From contig NZ_BAGN01000054.1 of assembly GCF_000308835.1 (NCBI RefSeq), positions 1-37,974 of the forward strand: DNA of 37,974 bases, read 5' to 3'. The position numbers were made by a program, and so were the translations under genes. Each line of letters opens with the position of its first letter. Position 1 is the first letter of the stretch. The notes beneath the pieces were generated by a model. That model made no database searches and was not told the origin of the DNA. It was given only the letters and a program-made list of their open reading frames with translations. Positions 15,888 through 23,560 of this stretch are shown here, in pieces. Origin of the DNA: Nocardia vinacea NBRC 16497 (lineage in GTDB: Bacteria > Actinomycetota > Actinomycetes > Mycobacteriales > Mycobacteriaceae).

Positions 15888-16354
15888 TCTCGCTCCTCGG
15901 CGCTGGTCTCGTCTTCGTGTGCCAATGCCGATATTCCGGCGCGGATGGCGGCCGCGGTGGACTCGGGATCGTGCGGGCGCCGCAGCAGCAGTCCCGCGGC
16001 GAAGCTCAGTTTGTCGCCGTGCCGGCGCGGTATCACGTGCAGGTGGACGTGCGGGACGGTCTGGAAGGCCGCGGTGCCGTCATTGAGGACGAGATTCGCG
16101 CCGTCCGCGGCCAGGTCGCTGCGCCTGAGCGCGAGCGCGAGCCGGTGTCCGGCGCGGAAGATGTGCGCTCCCAATTCGGCATCCAGATCCTCCAATTCGG
16201 ATGCGTGTCGCTTCGGGATGACCAGGGTGTGGCCGCGGGCGATCGGACGAATGTCCAGGAACGCGCACAGCGTGTCGTCCTCGTAGACCTTGGTCGCCGG
16301 GGCCTGCCCCACCGCGATGCGGCAGAAGACGCAGTCGTTCACACCGCCGACCAT
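15884..16354 (-). CDS. HIT-family nucleotide hydrolase/transferase
   Basis: A 156-residue histidine-triad protein. DCVFCRIAVGQAPATKVYED opens the domain, FLDIRPIARGHTLVIPKRH is the HIT core strand and PHVHLHVIPRR carries the His-x-His-x-His active site. Such enzymes hydrolyse or transfer nucleoside phosphoramidates or dinucleoside polyphosphates. The C-terminal 25 residues are charged and divergent. The ATG at 16354 and a GTG at 16342 are both possible starts, since the conserved region begins with the Asn-Asp-Cys after either. It heads the operon with the isomerase-like and peptidase genes. Confidence 0.9.
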   Translation of the reverse strand: MVGGVNDCVFCRIAVGQAPATKVYEDDTLCAFLDIRPIARGHTLVIPKRHASELEDLDAELGAHIFRAGHRLALALRRSDLAADGANLVLNDGTAAFQTVPHVHLHVIPRRHGDKLSFAAGLLLRRPHDPESTAAAIRAGISALAHEDETSAEERE

Positions 16355-16419
16355 ACGGCGTACCGCTCACCGGGAACATACTCGGCATGACGCACGTCAC
16401 TATGTGGAGGTATTGCGCC

Positions 16420-16512
16420 GCACCGACCAGGATTCGAACCTTGATGTTGGTCGCGAATCCGACATAACGGCGGAATCCGGCCGCAACTTGTGACCGCCAT
16501 CTCAGCTACGCT
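16420..16512 (-). other. tRNA-like relic (no intact tRNA fold)
   Basis: On the reverse strand GTAGCTGAGATGGC (near 16509-16496) resembles a tRNA D-arm and AAGGTTCGAATCCTGG (near 16443-16428) resembles a T-arm, in the right order and about 70 bases apart. Four of five T-stem pairs form. The acceptor strand that would pair with TCGGTGC is missing, no D-stem closes, and the only anticodon-like hairpin (GCGG and CCGC) has a loop lacking the U33 pattern. I read this as a decayed tRNA or chance similarity, not a functional tRNA. Confidence 0.2.
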
Positions 16513-16551
16513 CACCGCGAGCCGGGTACAGTTGCGAAGATTTGGACGAAC

Positions 16552-16565
16552 TTACTCAAAAGTAA
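16552..16565. promoter_or_regulatory. Palindrome upstream of the pnt operon
   Basis: TTACT-CAAA-AGTAA is a perfect 5-bp inverted repeat in an AT-rich patch 57 bp before pntAA, the position expected for a promoter or operator. TTGCGA lies just upstream and could be a -35 element. The binding protein is unknown. Confidence 0.35.
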
Positions 16566-16622
16566 CATCGTCCGGCCGTCGACCGGTTGCTTGAAGCTCA
16601 GCCAGAGAAGGAAGTCTGACAA

Positions 16623-17741
16623 GTGGAGACAACGCAGAGCGTAGGCGATCAGTCGCCGCGCGGAGCGCGTGTCGGAGTCGTTCGCGAGTCAAACGCGGGC
16701 GAGCGGCGTGTCGCATTGGTGCCCAAGATCATCCCGAGCCTGCTGAAGCAGGGCGTGGAGGTGGTGGTCGAAGCGGGCGCCGGGCTCGGTGCGCTCATTC
16801 CGGACGCGGCCTATGTGGATGCGGGCGCGACTATCGGTGATCCGTGGTCGGCCGATGTGGTCGTGAAGGTTGCTCCGCCCAGTGACGCCGAGGTGGCGAA
16901 GCTGCACAGCGGGCAAACCCTGATCGGCTTCCTCGCCCCGCGCAATGCCGATAACCAGATTCCGGCACTGAAATCGGCCGGGGTGCAGGCCTTTGCCGTG
17001 GAGTCGATTCCGCGTATTTCGCGGGCCCAGGTGATGGATGCGCTGTCCTCGCAGGCCAATGTCTCCGGGTACAAGGCTGTGCTGCTGGCGGCGTCGGAAT
17101 CCACGCGCTTCTTCCCGATGCTGACCACCGCGGCGGGCACGGTGAAGCCCGCGACCGTGCTGGTGCTCGGTGTGGGCGTCGCGGGTCTGCAGGCTCTGGC
17201 GACGGCGAAGCGTCTGGGTGGCCGAACCACCGGCTACGACGTGCGGCCCGAGGTCGCAGACCAGGTGCGGTCGGTCGGTGCGCAGTGGCTCGATCTGGGG
17301 ATCGATGCTGCCGGTGAGGGTGGTTATGCCCGTGAGCTCACCGATGAGGAAAAGGCCAAGCAGCAGCAGGCGTTGGAGGATGCGATCAAGGGCTTCGACG
17401 TGGTGATCACCACTGCGCTGGTGCCCGGCCGCCCCGCGCCCCGCTTGGTCACCGCAGCAGCGGTGGAGGGTATGAAGCCCGGCAGTGTGATCGTGGATCT
17501 GGCCGGTGAGACCGGCGGCAACTGCGAGTTGACCGAGCCCGGTGAGGTCGTGGTCAAGCATGAGGTGACGATCGCTTCGCCGTTGAATCTGCCCGCGACG
17601 ATGCCCGAGCATGCCTCGGAGTTGTACTCGAAAAATATTGCGGCGCTGTTGGAGCTGATGTTGGTCGATGGGAAGCTGTCGCCCGATTTCTCCGATCAGG
17701 TGCTCGCGGACTCCTGTGTTACTCGTGAGGTGGATGCCTGA
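16623..17741 (+). CDS. pntAA: NAD(P) transhydrogenase alpha subunit, part 1 (NAD-binding)
   Basis: A 372-residue soluble NAD(H)-binding domain I of proton-translocating transhydrogenase. Features are RVGVVRESNAGERRVALVPK at the N-terminus, the Rossmann motif VLGVGVAGLQALATAKRLGG followed by TTGYDVRPE, and the closing ITTALVPGRPAPRLV and DLAGETGGNCELTEPGE. In the three-subunit arrangement common in actinobacteria this part has no membrane helices. It transfers hydride between NAD(H) and the NADP(H) domain on PntB. It starts at a GTG with AAGGAAG eight bases upstream, and its stop overlaps the next start (TGATG). Confidence 0.95.
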   Translation: METTQSVGDQSPRGARVGVVRESNAGERRVALVPKIIPSLLKQGVEVVVEAGAGLGALIPDAAYVDAGATIGDPWSADVVVKVAPPSDAEVAKLHSGQTLIGFLAPRNADNQIPALKSAGVQAFAVESIPRISRAQVMDALSSQANVSGYKAVLLAASESTRFFPMLTTAAGTVKPATVLVLGVGVAGLQALATAKRLGGRTTGYDVRPEVADQVRSVGAQWLDLGIDAAGEGGYARELTDEEKAKQQQALEDAIKGFDVVITTALVPGRPAPRLVTAAAVEGMKPGSVIVDLAGETGGNCELTEPGEVVVKHEVTIASPLNLPATMPEHASELYSKNIAALLELMLVDGKLSPDFSDQVLADSCVTREVDA

Positions 17742-18079
17742 TGTACACCGAACTGTTGGCGAATATCGCGATCCTGGTGTTGTCCGGGTTCGTGGGGTTC
17801 GCGGTCATCTCGAAGGTCCCCAATACCCTGCATACGCCGTTGATGTCGGGTACCAACGCTATTCACGGCATTGTCGTGTTGGGTGCGTTGGTCACTCTCG
17901 GGAACGTGCAGGATCCGTCGATCCTGACCCAGATCATCCTGTTCGTCGCGGTCGTGTTCGGAACCCTGAACGTGATCGGTGGGTTCGTGGTGACCGACCG
18001 GATGCTGGGGATGTTCAAAGGTAAGAAGGCCGCACCGGTGAAGGTTGCCTCCGCGGAGCGGTCAGAGGGAGCTGCGTGA
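17741..18079 (+). CDS. pntAB: NAD(P) transhydrogenase alpha subunit, part 2 (membrane)
   Basis: A 112-residue membrane subunit, the alpha-2 polypeptide with three hydrophobic helices (LLANIAILVLSGFVGFAVIS; IHGIVVLGALVTLG; ILFVAVVFGTLNVIGGFVV). VPNTLHTPLMSGTNAIHGIV is the conserved loop of this subunit. Together with PntB it forms the proton channel through the cytoplasmic membrane. Translation is coupled on both sides by TGATG overlaps. The C-terminal 20 residues are charged and cytoplasmic. Confidence 0.95.
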   Translation: MYTELLANIAILVLSGFVGFAVISKVPNTLHTPLMSGTNAIHGIVVLGALVTLGNVQDPSILTQIILFVAVVFGTLNVIGGFVVTDRMLGMFKGKKAAPVKVASAERSEGAA

Positions 18080-19509
18080 TGCATACCTTCGACAATGTGA
18101 CCTATCTGGTCAACGGGCTCTACATCATCGCCTTCGGCATGTTCATCTACGGTCTGATGGGGTTGACCGGCCCCAAGACCGCGGTGCGCGGCAACCTGAT
18201 CGCCGCGGTCGGCATGTTCATCGCGGTCGTCGCGACACTGATCTCGGTGCGCCACACCAGCAACTGGATCCTGATCATCGCGGGCCTCGTGGTCGGTATC
18301 GCCCTCGGTGTGCCGCCGGCGAAGTTCACCAAGATGACCGCGATGCCGCAGTTGGTGGCCGCGTTCAACGGTGTCGGTGGTGGCACCGTCGCTCTGATCG
18401 CCTGGTCGGAATTCATCAATTCCCAAGGCTTCTCGCACTTCGATGAAGAGCCGACCGTGCACATCGTGGTCGGATCGCTGTTCGCGGCGATCATCGGGTC
18501 GGTGTCGTTCTGGGGTTCGCTGATCGCGTTCGGCAAACTGCAGGAGATCCTGCCCGGCAAGCCGATCGGGATCGGCAAACTACAGCAGCCACTGAACCTG
18601 CTGCTACTCGTCGGCGCGATCGCGGCCGCCGTGGTGATCGGTATCGGCGCCACCAAGGATGGTGTGCCCCAGTACTGGATGATCGCGGTGCTCGTGCTCG
18701 CCGGTGTGCTCGGCCTGATGGTGGTGCTACCCATCGGCGGCGCGGACATGCCGGTCGTCATCTCGCTGCTCAACGCGCTGACCGGTTTGTCCGCTGCCGC
18801 CGCGGGTTTGGCGCTCAACAACACCGCCATGATCGTGGCGGGCATGATCGTCGGCGCGTCCGGCACCATCCTGACCAACCTGATGGCCAAGGCCATGAAC
18901 CGCTCCATCCCCGCGATCGTCGCGGGTGGATTCGGTGGCGGCGGCACCGCCCCGGATGCTTCCGGTGGTGAGGCCAAGCAGGCCAAGGCCACCTCGGCCG
19001 CGGATGCCGCGATCCAGATGGCCTACGCCAATCAGGTCATCGTGGTCCCTGGCTACGGTATGGCCGTCGCCCAGGCCCAGCACGCGGTCAAGGAAATGGC
19101 AGCACTGTTGGAGGCCAAGGGTGTCGAGGTCAAGTATGCGATTCACCCCGTCGCGGGTCGTATGCCCGGCCACATGAACGTCCTTTTGGCCGAGGCCGAA
19201 GTCTCCTATGACGCGCTCAAGGAAATGGACGATATCAACGGTGAATTCTCGCGCACCGATGTGGCTTTGGTGATCGGTGCCAACGACGTCACCAACCCCG
19301 CCGCTCGCGAGGACTCCTCGTCCCCGATCTACGGCATGCCCGTGCTCAACGTCGACCAGGCCAAGAGCGTGATCGTATTGAAGCGTTCGATGAACAGTGG
19401 TTTCGCCGGCATCGATAACCCACTGTTCTACGCCGACCACACCTCCATGCTCTTCGGCGATGCGAAGAAATCGGTCGGTGCGGTCACCGAGGAACTCAAG
19501 GCGCTGTAA
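18079..19509 (+). CDS. pntB: NAD(P) transhydrogenase beta subunit
   Basis: A 476-residue subunit with about nine membrane helices in the first 280 residues and a soluble NADP(H)-binding domain III at the C-terminus. Domain III is marked by VVPGYGMAVAQAQHAVKEMA, KYAIHPVAGRMPGHMNVLL and NDVTNPAAREDSSSPIYGMP. It uses the proton gradient to drive NADPH formation from NADH and NADP+, supplying reductant for lipid synthesis and mycothiol recycling. The ATG at 18079 is preferred over the GTG three bases upstream because AGAGGGAG is 7 bases before it. The operon ends with a hairpin 13 bp after the stop. Confidence 0.95.
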   Translation: MHTFDNVTYLVNGLYIIAFGMFIYGLMGLTGPKTAVRGNLIAAVGMFIAVVATLISVRHTSNWILIIAGLVVGIALGVPPAKFTKMTAMPQLVAAFNGVGGGTVALIAWSEFINSQGFSHFDEEPTVHIVVGSLFAAIIGSVSFWGSLIAFGKLQEILPGKPIGIGKLQQPLNLLLLVGAIAAAVVIGIGATKDGVPQYWMIAVLVLAGVLGLMVVLPIGGADMPVVISLLNALTGLSAAAAGLALNNTAMIVAGMIVGASGTILTNLMAKAMNRSIPAIVAGGFGGGGTAPDASGGEAKQAKATSAADAAIQMAYANQVIVVPGYGMAVAQAQHAVKEMAALLEAKGVEVKYAIHPVAGRMPGHMNVLLAEAEVSYDALKEMDDINGEFSRTDVALVIGANDVTNPAAREDSSSPIYGMPVLNVDQAKSVIVLKRSMNSGFAGIDNPLFYADHTSMLFGDAKKSVGAVTEELKAL

Positions 19510-19521
19510 GCACCTCTGCAT

Positions 19522-19555
19522 GAAAGCCCGCTTCCGTTCGCGGAAGCGGGCTTTC
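19522..19555. terminator. Bidirectional hairpin between pntB and the TetR/L7-L12 unit
   Basis: GAAAGCCCGCTTCCG (19522-19536) and CGGAAGCGGGCTTTC (19541-19555) pair perfectly over 15 bp around a TTCG loop. The T-tract is short on both sides. It ends the pnt operon on the + strand, and one base beyond it lies the stop codon of the reverse-strand L7/L12-like frame, so it can serve both converging units. Confidence 0.88.
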
Positions 19556-19556
19556 G

Positions 19557-19655
19557 TCATCGCAAGTGCCGTTCGCGCGCTTCGACCGCGTCCTTGGCCT
19601 CCCGCAGGCCGCTGCCCGTCAGGTTGCGATAGAGCTTGATGGCGTGGATCTTTTT
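19557..19655 (-). pseudogene. Ribosomal L7/L12-like C-terminal module, frame-shifted from the TetR gene
   Basis: A reverse-strand frame encoding KKIHAIKLYRNLTG then SGLREAKDAVEARERH and a stop, 32 residues in all. This matches the hallmark of the L7/L12 C-terminal domain and of the small actinobacterial proteins that borrow it (pattern K-I-x-A-I-K-x-Y-R-x-x-T-G-x-G-L-x-E-A-K-x-A-V-E). It has no start codon of its own nearby; it begins exactly where the TetR frame meets an A6 run, one base out of phase. Third-position GC is high in this frame and poor in the TetR frame over the same bases, so this is the frame that has been under coding selection. It could be a frameshifted fusion tail, a slippage-expressed tail, or a remnant of an adjacent gene. 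The stop at 19557-19559 sits beside the hairpin terminator. Confidence 0.65.
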
Positions 19656-20191
19656 TCGCGCGGATCGCGCATGGCGTCCGTGACAAAGCGCAGCAGGCGA
19701 TCCGGTTGCTCCGGATCGGTGCCGTGACGTGCTGCCAGGGCGATGCCCGCTACCAGTTGGATCACATCGTCGATGTCGAGATCCGCGCGGATGCCGCCAT
19801 CGCGCTGTGCCCTGGTGAGTAGAGCGGCACCCGCCCGATGGATGGCCTGCTGGCAGTCGAAACCCAGGTCGACCGGTCCGGCAAGGACGGCGCCGCCCAA
19901 GCCGTGATCGGTCCGGGCGTGCACGAGTAGGGCGCGCAGCCACGCGGTGAGTGCTGCGGTCGGCTCGTGCGACGCCAGTTCTTCGGCATCGCCGCAGAGC
20001 TTTTCGATCCGCTCGTTCAGTACGGCCGCCTGCAGTGCTTGCCGGTTGGGGAAGTGCCGGTAGAGCGTGCCGGGGCCGACGCCCGCGCGGCGGGCGATGT
20101 CATTGAGCGAAGCCTCCGGACCCTCCTTCGCGAATGCCGCTGTCGCCGCCTCGAGTACGCGTTCGTAGTTCCGCTGAGCGTCGACTCGCAT
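19619..20191 (-). CDS. TetR-family transcriptional regulator with frame-shifted C-terminus
   Basis: A 190-residue regulator from the ATG at 20191, which has AAGGGG five bases upstream (a GTG six bases earlier is also in frame). The helix-turn-helix is at about residues 20-50 (GPEASLNDIARRAGVGPGTL, then YRHFPNRQAL), followed by a ligand domain of the TetR C-terminal type common in Actinobacteria (WLRALLVHARTDHGLGGAVL; VIQLVAGIALAARHG). The natural regulator seems to end at about RLLRFVTDAMRDPREK. The last ten residues as read (RSTPSSSIAT, with a rare AGA codon) lie in the wrong frame; one extra A would continue into the L7/L12-like module. It is divergent from the LLM-family oxidoreductase, with paired palindromes between them, so it probably represses that gene and itself. 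Confidence 0.85.
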   Translation of the reverse strand: MRVDAQRNYERVLEAATAAFAKEGPEASLNDIARRAGVGPGTLYRHFPNRQALQAAVLNERIEKLCGDAEELASHEPTAALTAWLRALLVHARTDHGLGGAVLAGPVDLGFDCQQAIHRAGAALLTRAQRDGGIRADLDIDDVIQLVAGIALAARHGTDPEQPDRLLRFVTDAMRDPREKRSTPSSSIAT

Positions 20192-20205
20192 GCGCACCCC
20201 TTGTT

Positions 20206-20261
20206 AACCGGAGAAGTTCTCCGCTATCGTACCGCCAAGGAAACGGAGAACTTCTCCGGTT
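20206..20261. promoter_or_regulatory. Paired palindromic operators between tetR and the LLM oxidoreductase
   Basis: AACCGGAGAAGTTCTCCG (20206-20223) and CGGAGAACTTCTCCGGTT (20244-20261) are exact reverse complements. Each contains a perfect 15-bp palindrome (CGGAGAA-N-TTCTCCG) centred at 20216 and 20251, 35 bp apart. They occupy most of the divergent intergenic region, a classical layout for a TetR repressor that controls itself and its neighbour. Confidence 0.8.
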
Positions 20262-20277
20262 TAGCGTTGGGAGCGCG

Positions 20278-21213
20278 ATGATGGTGGAGCACGACCTCGG
20301 TGGCGTCGGCATCTGGACCTTCGCATTCGATGGACAACCGGTCGGGCGGGTGCGCGAGGCCGTCGCCGAGATCGAGGTATTGGGTTACGGCGCACTGTGG
20401 TTCGGTGAAGCGTTCGGACGCGATACGGTCGGGCAGGCGTGGCTATTGCTCGGGGCGACCGAGCGGCTGGTGGTCGCCGCGGGCATTGCCAATGCGGCAC
20501 TGCGCGATCCGATGGCCATGGCCACCGCCGAGCGCGCGCTCGGTGAGGCGTTCCCGGGTCGCTATCTGCTCGGACTCGGTGGCCAGCGGGTCGGTGGTCG
20601 GTCCGTCGAGGCCGGTGGCTACACGATTCCATCCGGCGGCAAGCCGCTGGCGCTGATGCGCGGCTATCTCGATGCGATGGACGCTGTTCCGCAGTACGGG
20701 CCGCGGCCGGACCCGGTGCCACGTCGGGTACTCGCCGCGCTCGGACCCAAAATGTTGGCATTGGCCGCCGAGCGGACCTGGGGTGCGCATCCCTATCACG
20801 CGCCGGTCGAGCACACCGCCGAGGCGCGGCGGATCATGGGGCCGGAGGCATTTCTCGGTGTCGAGCAGGTCGTCGTCCTCGATGCCGATCGAGCGCGCGC
20901 CCGCGAGGTGGCCAGGGCGCATATCGGGGGCTATCTCGAATCCGCACCGCATCAGGTGGCCAATGTGCGCCGCTTCGGTTTCGGTGACAAAGATATCGCG
21001 GGTGGTCCGAGTTCACGACTGGTGGATTCGGTTGTGGCATACGGGGATATCGAGTTGATCGGCGAGCGTGTTCGGCAGCATTTGGATGCCGGGGCCGATC
21101 ATGTGTGTCTACAGGTGCTTACCGCTGATCCGACTGTGCTGCCGCTGCCGCAATGGCGTGAGCTTGCCGCGCTTGCCCGGGATTCGTCGTTCGCGCCAGC
21201 CGCTATCCGGTGA
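20278..21213 (+). CDS. LLM-class (luciferase-like) F420-dependent oxidoreductase
   Basis: A 311-residue member of the luciferase-like monooxygenase superfamily. The beta-barrel opening GGVGIWTFAFDGQPVGRVRE and ALWFGEAFGRD, then VVAAGIANAALRDPMAMATA and PGRYLLGLGGQRVGGR, fit the subgroup usually assigned F420 as cofactor; actinobacteria of this kind make F420. ALGPKMLALAAERTWGAHPY is the family's second signature. Two consecutive ATGs (20278 and 20281) could start; GGGAG is 4 or 7 bases upstream respectively. It is controlled in all likelihood by the divergent TetR gene. The substrate is unknown. Its stop overlaps the convergent transporter gene by 11 bases. Confidence 0.85.
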   Translation: MMVEHDLGGVGIWTFAFDGQPVGRVREAVAEIEVLGYGALWFGEAFGRDTVGQAWLLLGATERLVVAAGIANAALRDPMAMATAERALGEAFPGRYLLGLGGQRVGGRSVEAGGYTIPSGGKPLALMRGYLDAMDAVPQYGPRPDPVPRRVLAALGPKMLALAAERTWGAHPYHAPVEHTAEARRIMGPEAFLGVEQVVVLDADRARAREVARAHIGGYLESAPHQVANVRRFGFGDKDIAGGPSSRLVDSVVAYGDIELIGERVRQHLDAGADHVCLQVLTADPTVLPLPQWRELAALARDSSFAPAAIR

Positions 21214-22488
21214 CTTGTTGTGGGGCGACCGCACCCGCGTATCGACTGCAGAGCAGGACGGCGATGAGGGGGACGAACAGTGCGGCGGTGAGTGGGATCA
21301 GGGCGGTCAGCCAGCCGATGATGGAGGGGCCCGCGAGCAGGCCGAGGTAACCGAGGCTGAATACCCGCGACATATCGGTAGCCGCCGTGGTCGAGCCGAG
21401 ATTGCCTGCGGCGGTGAAGATTTGCGGGATGCCGCCGGAGAGGCCGAGGCCGCACATCGCCCAGCCGAGGAGCGTCAGCGGCACCCAGCCCGAAGCCATG
21501 ATCAGGACCAATCCGGATGCGGCGATCAGGGTGCCGTAGCGGACGACGGCGACGCGGCCGAACGCGCCCGCCACGCGGTCGGTGGTGAAGCGGCCCGCGG
21601 TCATGGTGCAGGAGAATGCGGCGAATGCCAGTGCGGCGGTGGCATCGTCGACATCGAGGTGGTCGCGGACCTGCAGGGCGCTCCAGTCGGCGGCGACCCC
21701 CTCGGTGAGGAGTAGGGCGAAGGCGATTGCGGCCAGCGCCAGGACTTTTCGGGAGCGGTTGGGTGCGGGTGTCGACGGGGCCGCTCGGCCATCATGCGGT
21801 GTCGTTTCGAACTCACGACGCTGGTTCGGTGGAACATGGTCGGCGCTCTCCGGAATGTGGTCGTGCGGGCCGCTTTCCGGGGGCGCATCCGAATTCTCTT
21901 CTCGCGCCGCCGATACGGTGTCGTCCAGCAGACGTGGCACCAGCGCGGCGGTAGTCGCCAACCCCGCCACCGCGGCGAGCGAAAGGCTCAGGCGCACATC
22001 CCACCCCGCGCCCTGAGCGGCCGCACCCAGCAGCGAGCCGAGGAATCCGCCGCCGGAGAACAATGCGTGGAACGCCGACATGATCGGTCGGTCATAAGCC
22101 CGTTCGACATGCACCGCTTGGGTATTCATCGAAACGTCGAGCGCACCATTGCCGAAACCGAAGCAGGCCAACGCGATCGCCAGGCTGACCGGTCCGGTCG
22201 CCAGTCCGGGGCCGAGCACCGATATCGAGGCGATCGCCGCGGCGGCCGCGACCACGGTCCGGCTGCCGAATCGGTCGGCGAGCGGGCCCGCGATGCGCAT
22301 GCCGACGATGCCCGCACCGGCCAGCATGAGAATGAACATGCCGAGCGTGGAATGCGCGATACCGGTCCGATCGGTTATAGCCGGGATGTGCACCACCCAC
22401 ATGGCCAACAGAAAACCGTTCAACGCGAACACCACGAACACCGCGGCGCGTGCTATCCGAATCTGCGGATCGATCGTCGTGGTCGCCA
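21203..22488 (-). CDS. MFS transporter
   Basis: A 428-residue major facilitator protein with about 12 hydrophobic helices and a hydrophilic central loop of roughly 60 residues rich in charged and Pro residues (SAAREENSDAPPESGPHDH within it). The N-terminal half has MRIAGPLADRFGSRTVV, the A-motif-like cytoplasmic loop between helices 2 and 3; the FGNGALDVSMNTQAV and MSAFHALFSGGGFLGSLLGA stretches resemble the FucP / YbjJ-like subgroup. The substrate is unknown. I chose the GTG at 22488 (VATTTIDPQIRIARAAVF); the frame stays open to a GTG at 22531, which would add a basic, uninformative 14 residues. It lies 142 bp after the NmrA-like gene on the same strand. Confidence 0.85.
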
Positions 22489-22630
22489 CCGATTCGACGG
22501 TACCGCGTCGAGCGCGATCTCGCGGCCGCACGGGGAGCCGGTCCGGGACATCATCGGCCGAAGGCCCGGCTCCGCGGATCTCGCCATTGAGATCGGGCGT
22601 CCGTGCGGCGGTCTAACTCCTTACAACCAC

Positions 22631-23479
22631 CTACTCGCTCGAGATGTTCCAAATTCCGGTGGCTGCAGTCTCGTCGGCGTAATCCCGGAAACCTTTCGGT
22701 TCCCGGCCGAGCGCACGCTGGACACCGTCGGTGGTCTTGGAGTTCCTGCCGTCCAGGATCGTGCCGAACAGGTAGTCGAGCAGGCTGACGACGTCGGCGG
22801 GAACCTGGTACTCGGTCAGTGCCGCAACGAAATCCGTGCGGGAGATCGGGATGAAAGCGATTTCGTGTCCGGTCGCCGAGGCGATCTCCGCGACGGCTTC
22901 GGCGAACGTCAACGACCTCGGTCCGGTCAGTTCGTAGAGTTCGCCGCTGTGCCCGTCCTCGGTCAACGCGGCGACGGCGACATCGGCGATATCGTCGGCG
23001 TGCACGAACGGTTCCGGCACATCGCCATTGGGCAGCGCCACCTCACCCGCGAGCACATACTCCAGGAATGCGCCTTCGCTGAAGTTCTGTGCGAAGAAGC
23101 TGCAGCGCACAATGGTCCAGTCGAGCCCCGAACCCTGCACGATCTGCTCACACGCCACTGCCTCGGGTTCGCCGCGTCCGGACAGCAGCACGAGTTTGCG
23201 CACACCGTTGACCTTGGCCGCATTGGTGAATGCGCGGATGGTCTCGGGCGCACCCGGCACCGCCAGATCCGGCTGGAAGGCGATGTACACCGCGTCCACG
23301 CCGAACAGCGCCGGTGTCCACGTGCTGCGGTCGGCCCAGTCGAAGGGGATCTCGGCTGCGCGGGAACCGATCCGGATCGGATGACCGGCCTGCCGGAGCC
23401 GGGTCGCGACGCGGCTGCCGGTCTTGCCCGTACCGCCGGTGACGAGGATGCGGCGCTGGTGGGAGGTGCTGTTTGTCAT
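22631..23479 (-). CDS. NmrA-like NAD(P)-binding protein
   Basis: A 282-residue atypical short-chain dehydrogenase of the NmrA / NAD(P)H-binding group. The nucleotide loop ILVTGGTGKTGSRVATRLRQ comes first, then KLVLLSGRGEPEAVACEQIV and WTIVRCSFFAQNFSEGAFL, and PEPFVHADDIADVAVAAL. Members are quinone or isoflavone-type reductases or redox-sensing proteins. There is no YxxxK catalytic pair visible, consistent with NmrA-type rather than classical SDR. It is divergent from an AraC-type regulator with only 81 bp between them, so the two probably form a regulator-target pair. The ATG at 23479 gives the expected N-terminus. Confidence 0.87.
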   Translation of the reverse strand: MTNSTSHQRRILVTGGTGKTGSRVATRLRQAGHPIRIGSRAAEIPFDWADRSTWTPALFGVDAVYIAFQPDLAVPGAPETIRAFTNAAKVNGVRKLVLLSGRGEPEAVACEQIVQGSGLDWTIVRCSFFAQNFSEGAFLEYVLAGEVALPNGDVPEPFVHADDIADVAVAALTEDGHSGELYELTGPRSLTFAEAVAEIASATGHEIAFIPISRTDFVAALTEYQVPADVVSLLDYLFGTILDGRNSKTTDGVQRALGREPKGFRDYADETAATGIWNISSE

Positions 23480-23560
23480 GTTTCCAGTACATCGGCGCGG
23501 CGCGCGACGAAACATAGCTCAGCGACTCGTGATCATGCGTCAGCGTCTACTGTTTGTTAT

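Noticed and set aside
16420..16512. Functional tRNA or selenocysteine tRNA
   Set aside because: Acceptor and anticodon stems do not form and the anticodon loop lacks U33; only arm-like fragments remain.
19557..19943. A separate full-length gene for the L7/L12-like module
   Set aside because: Upstream of the A6 run this frame is Arg/Pro/Gly-rich nonsense overlapping the TetR coding sequence, and no start codon lies near the conserved part.
21794..23560. Very long + strand open frame joining the AraC gene to sequence opposite the MFS and NmrA-like genes
   Set aside because: Only the part from 23561 shows AraC-family sequence. The upstream part is antisense to two well-supported reverse-strand genes.
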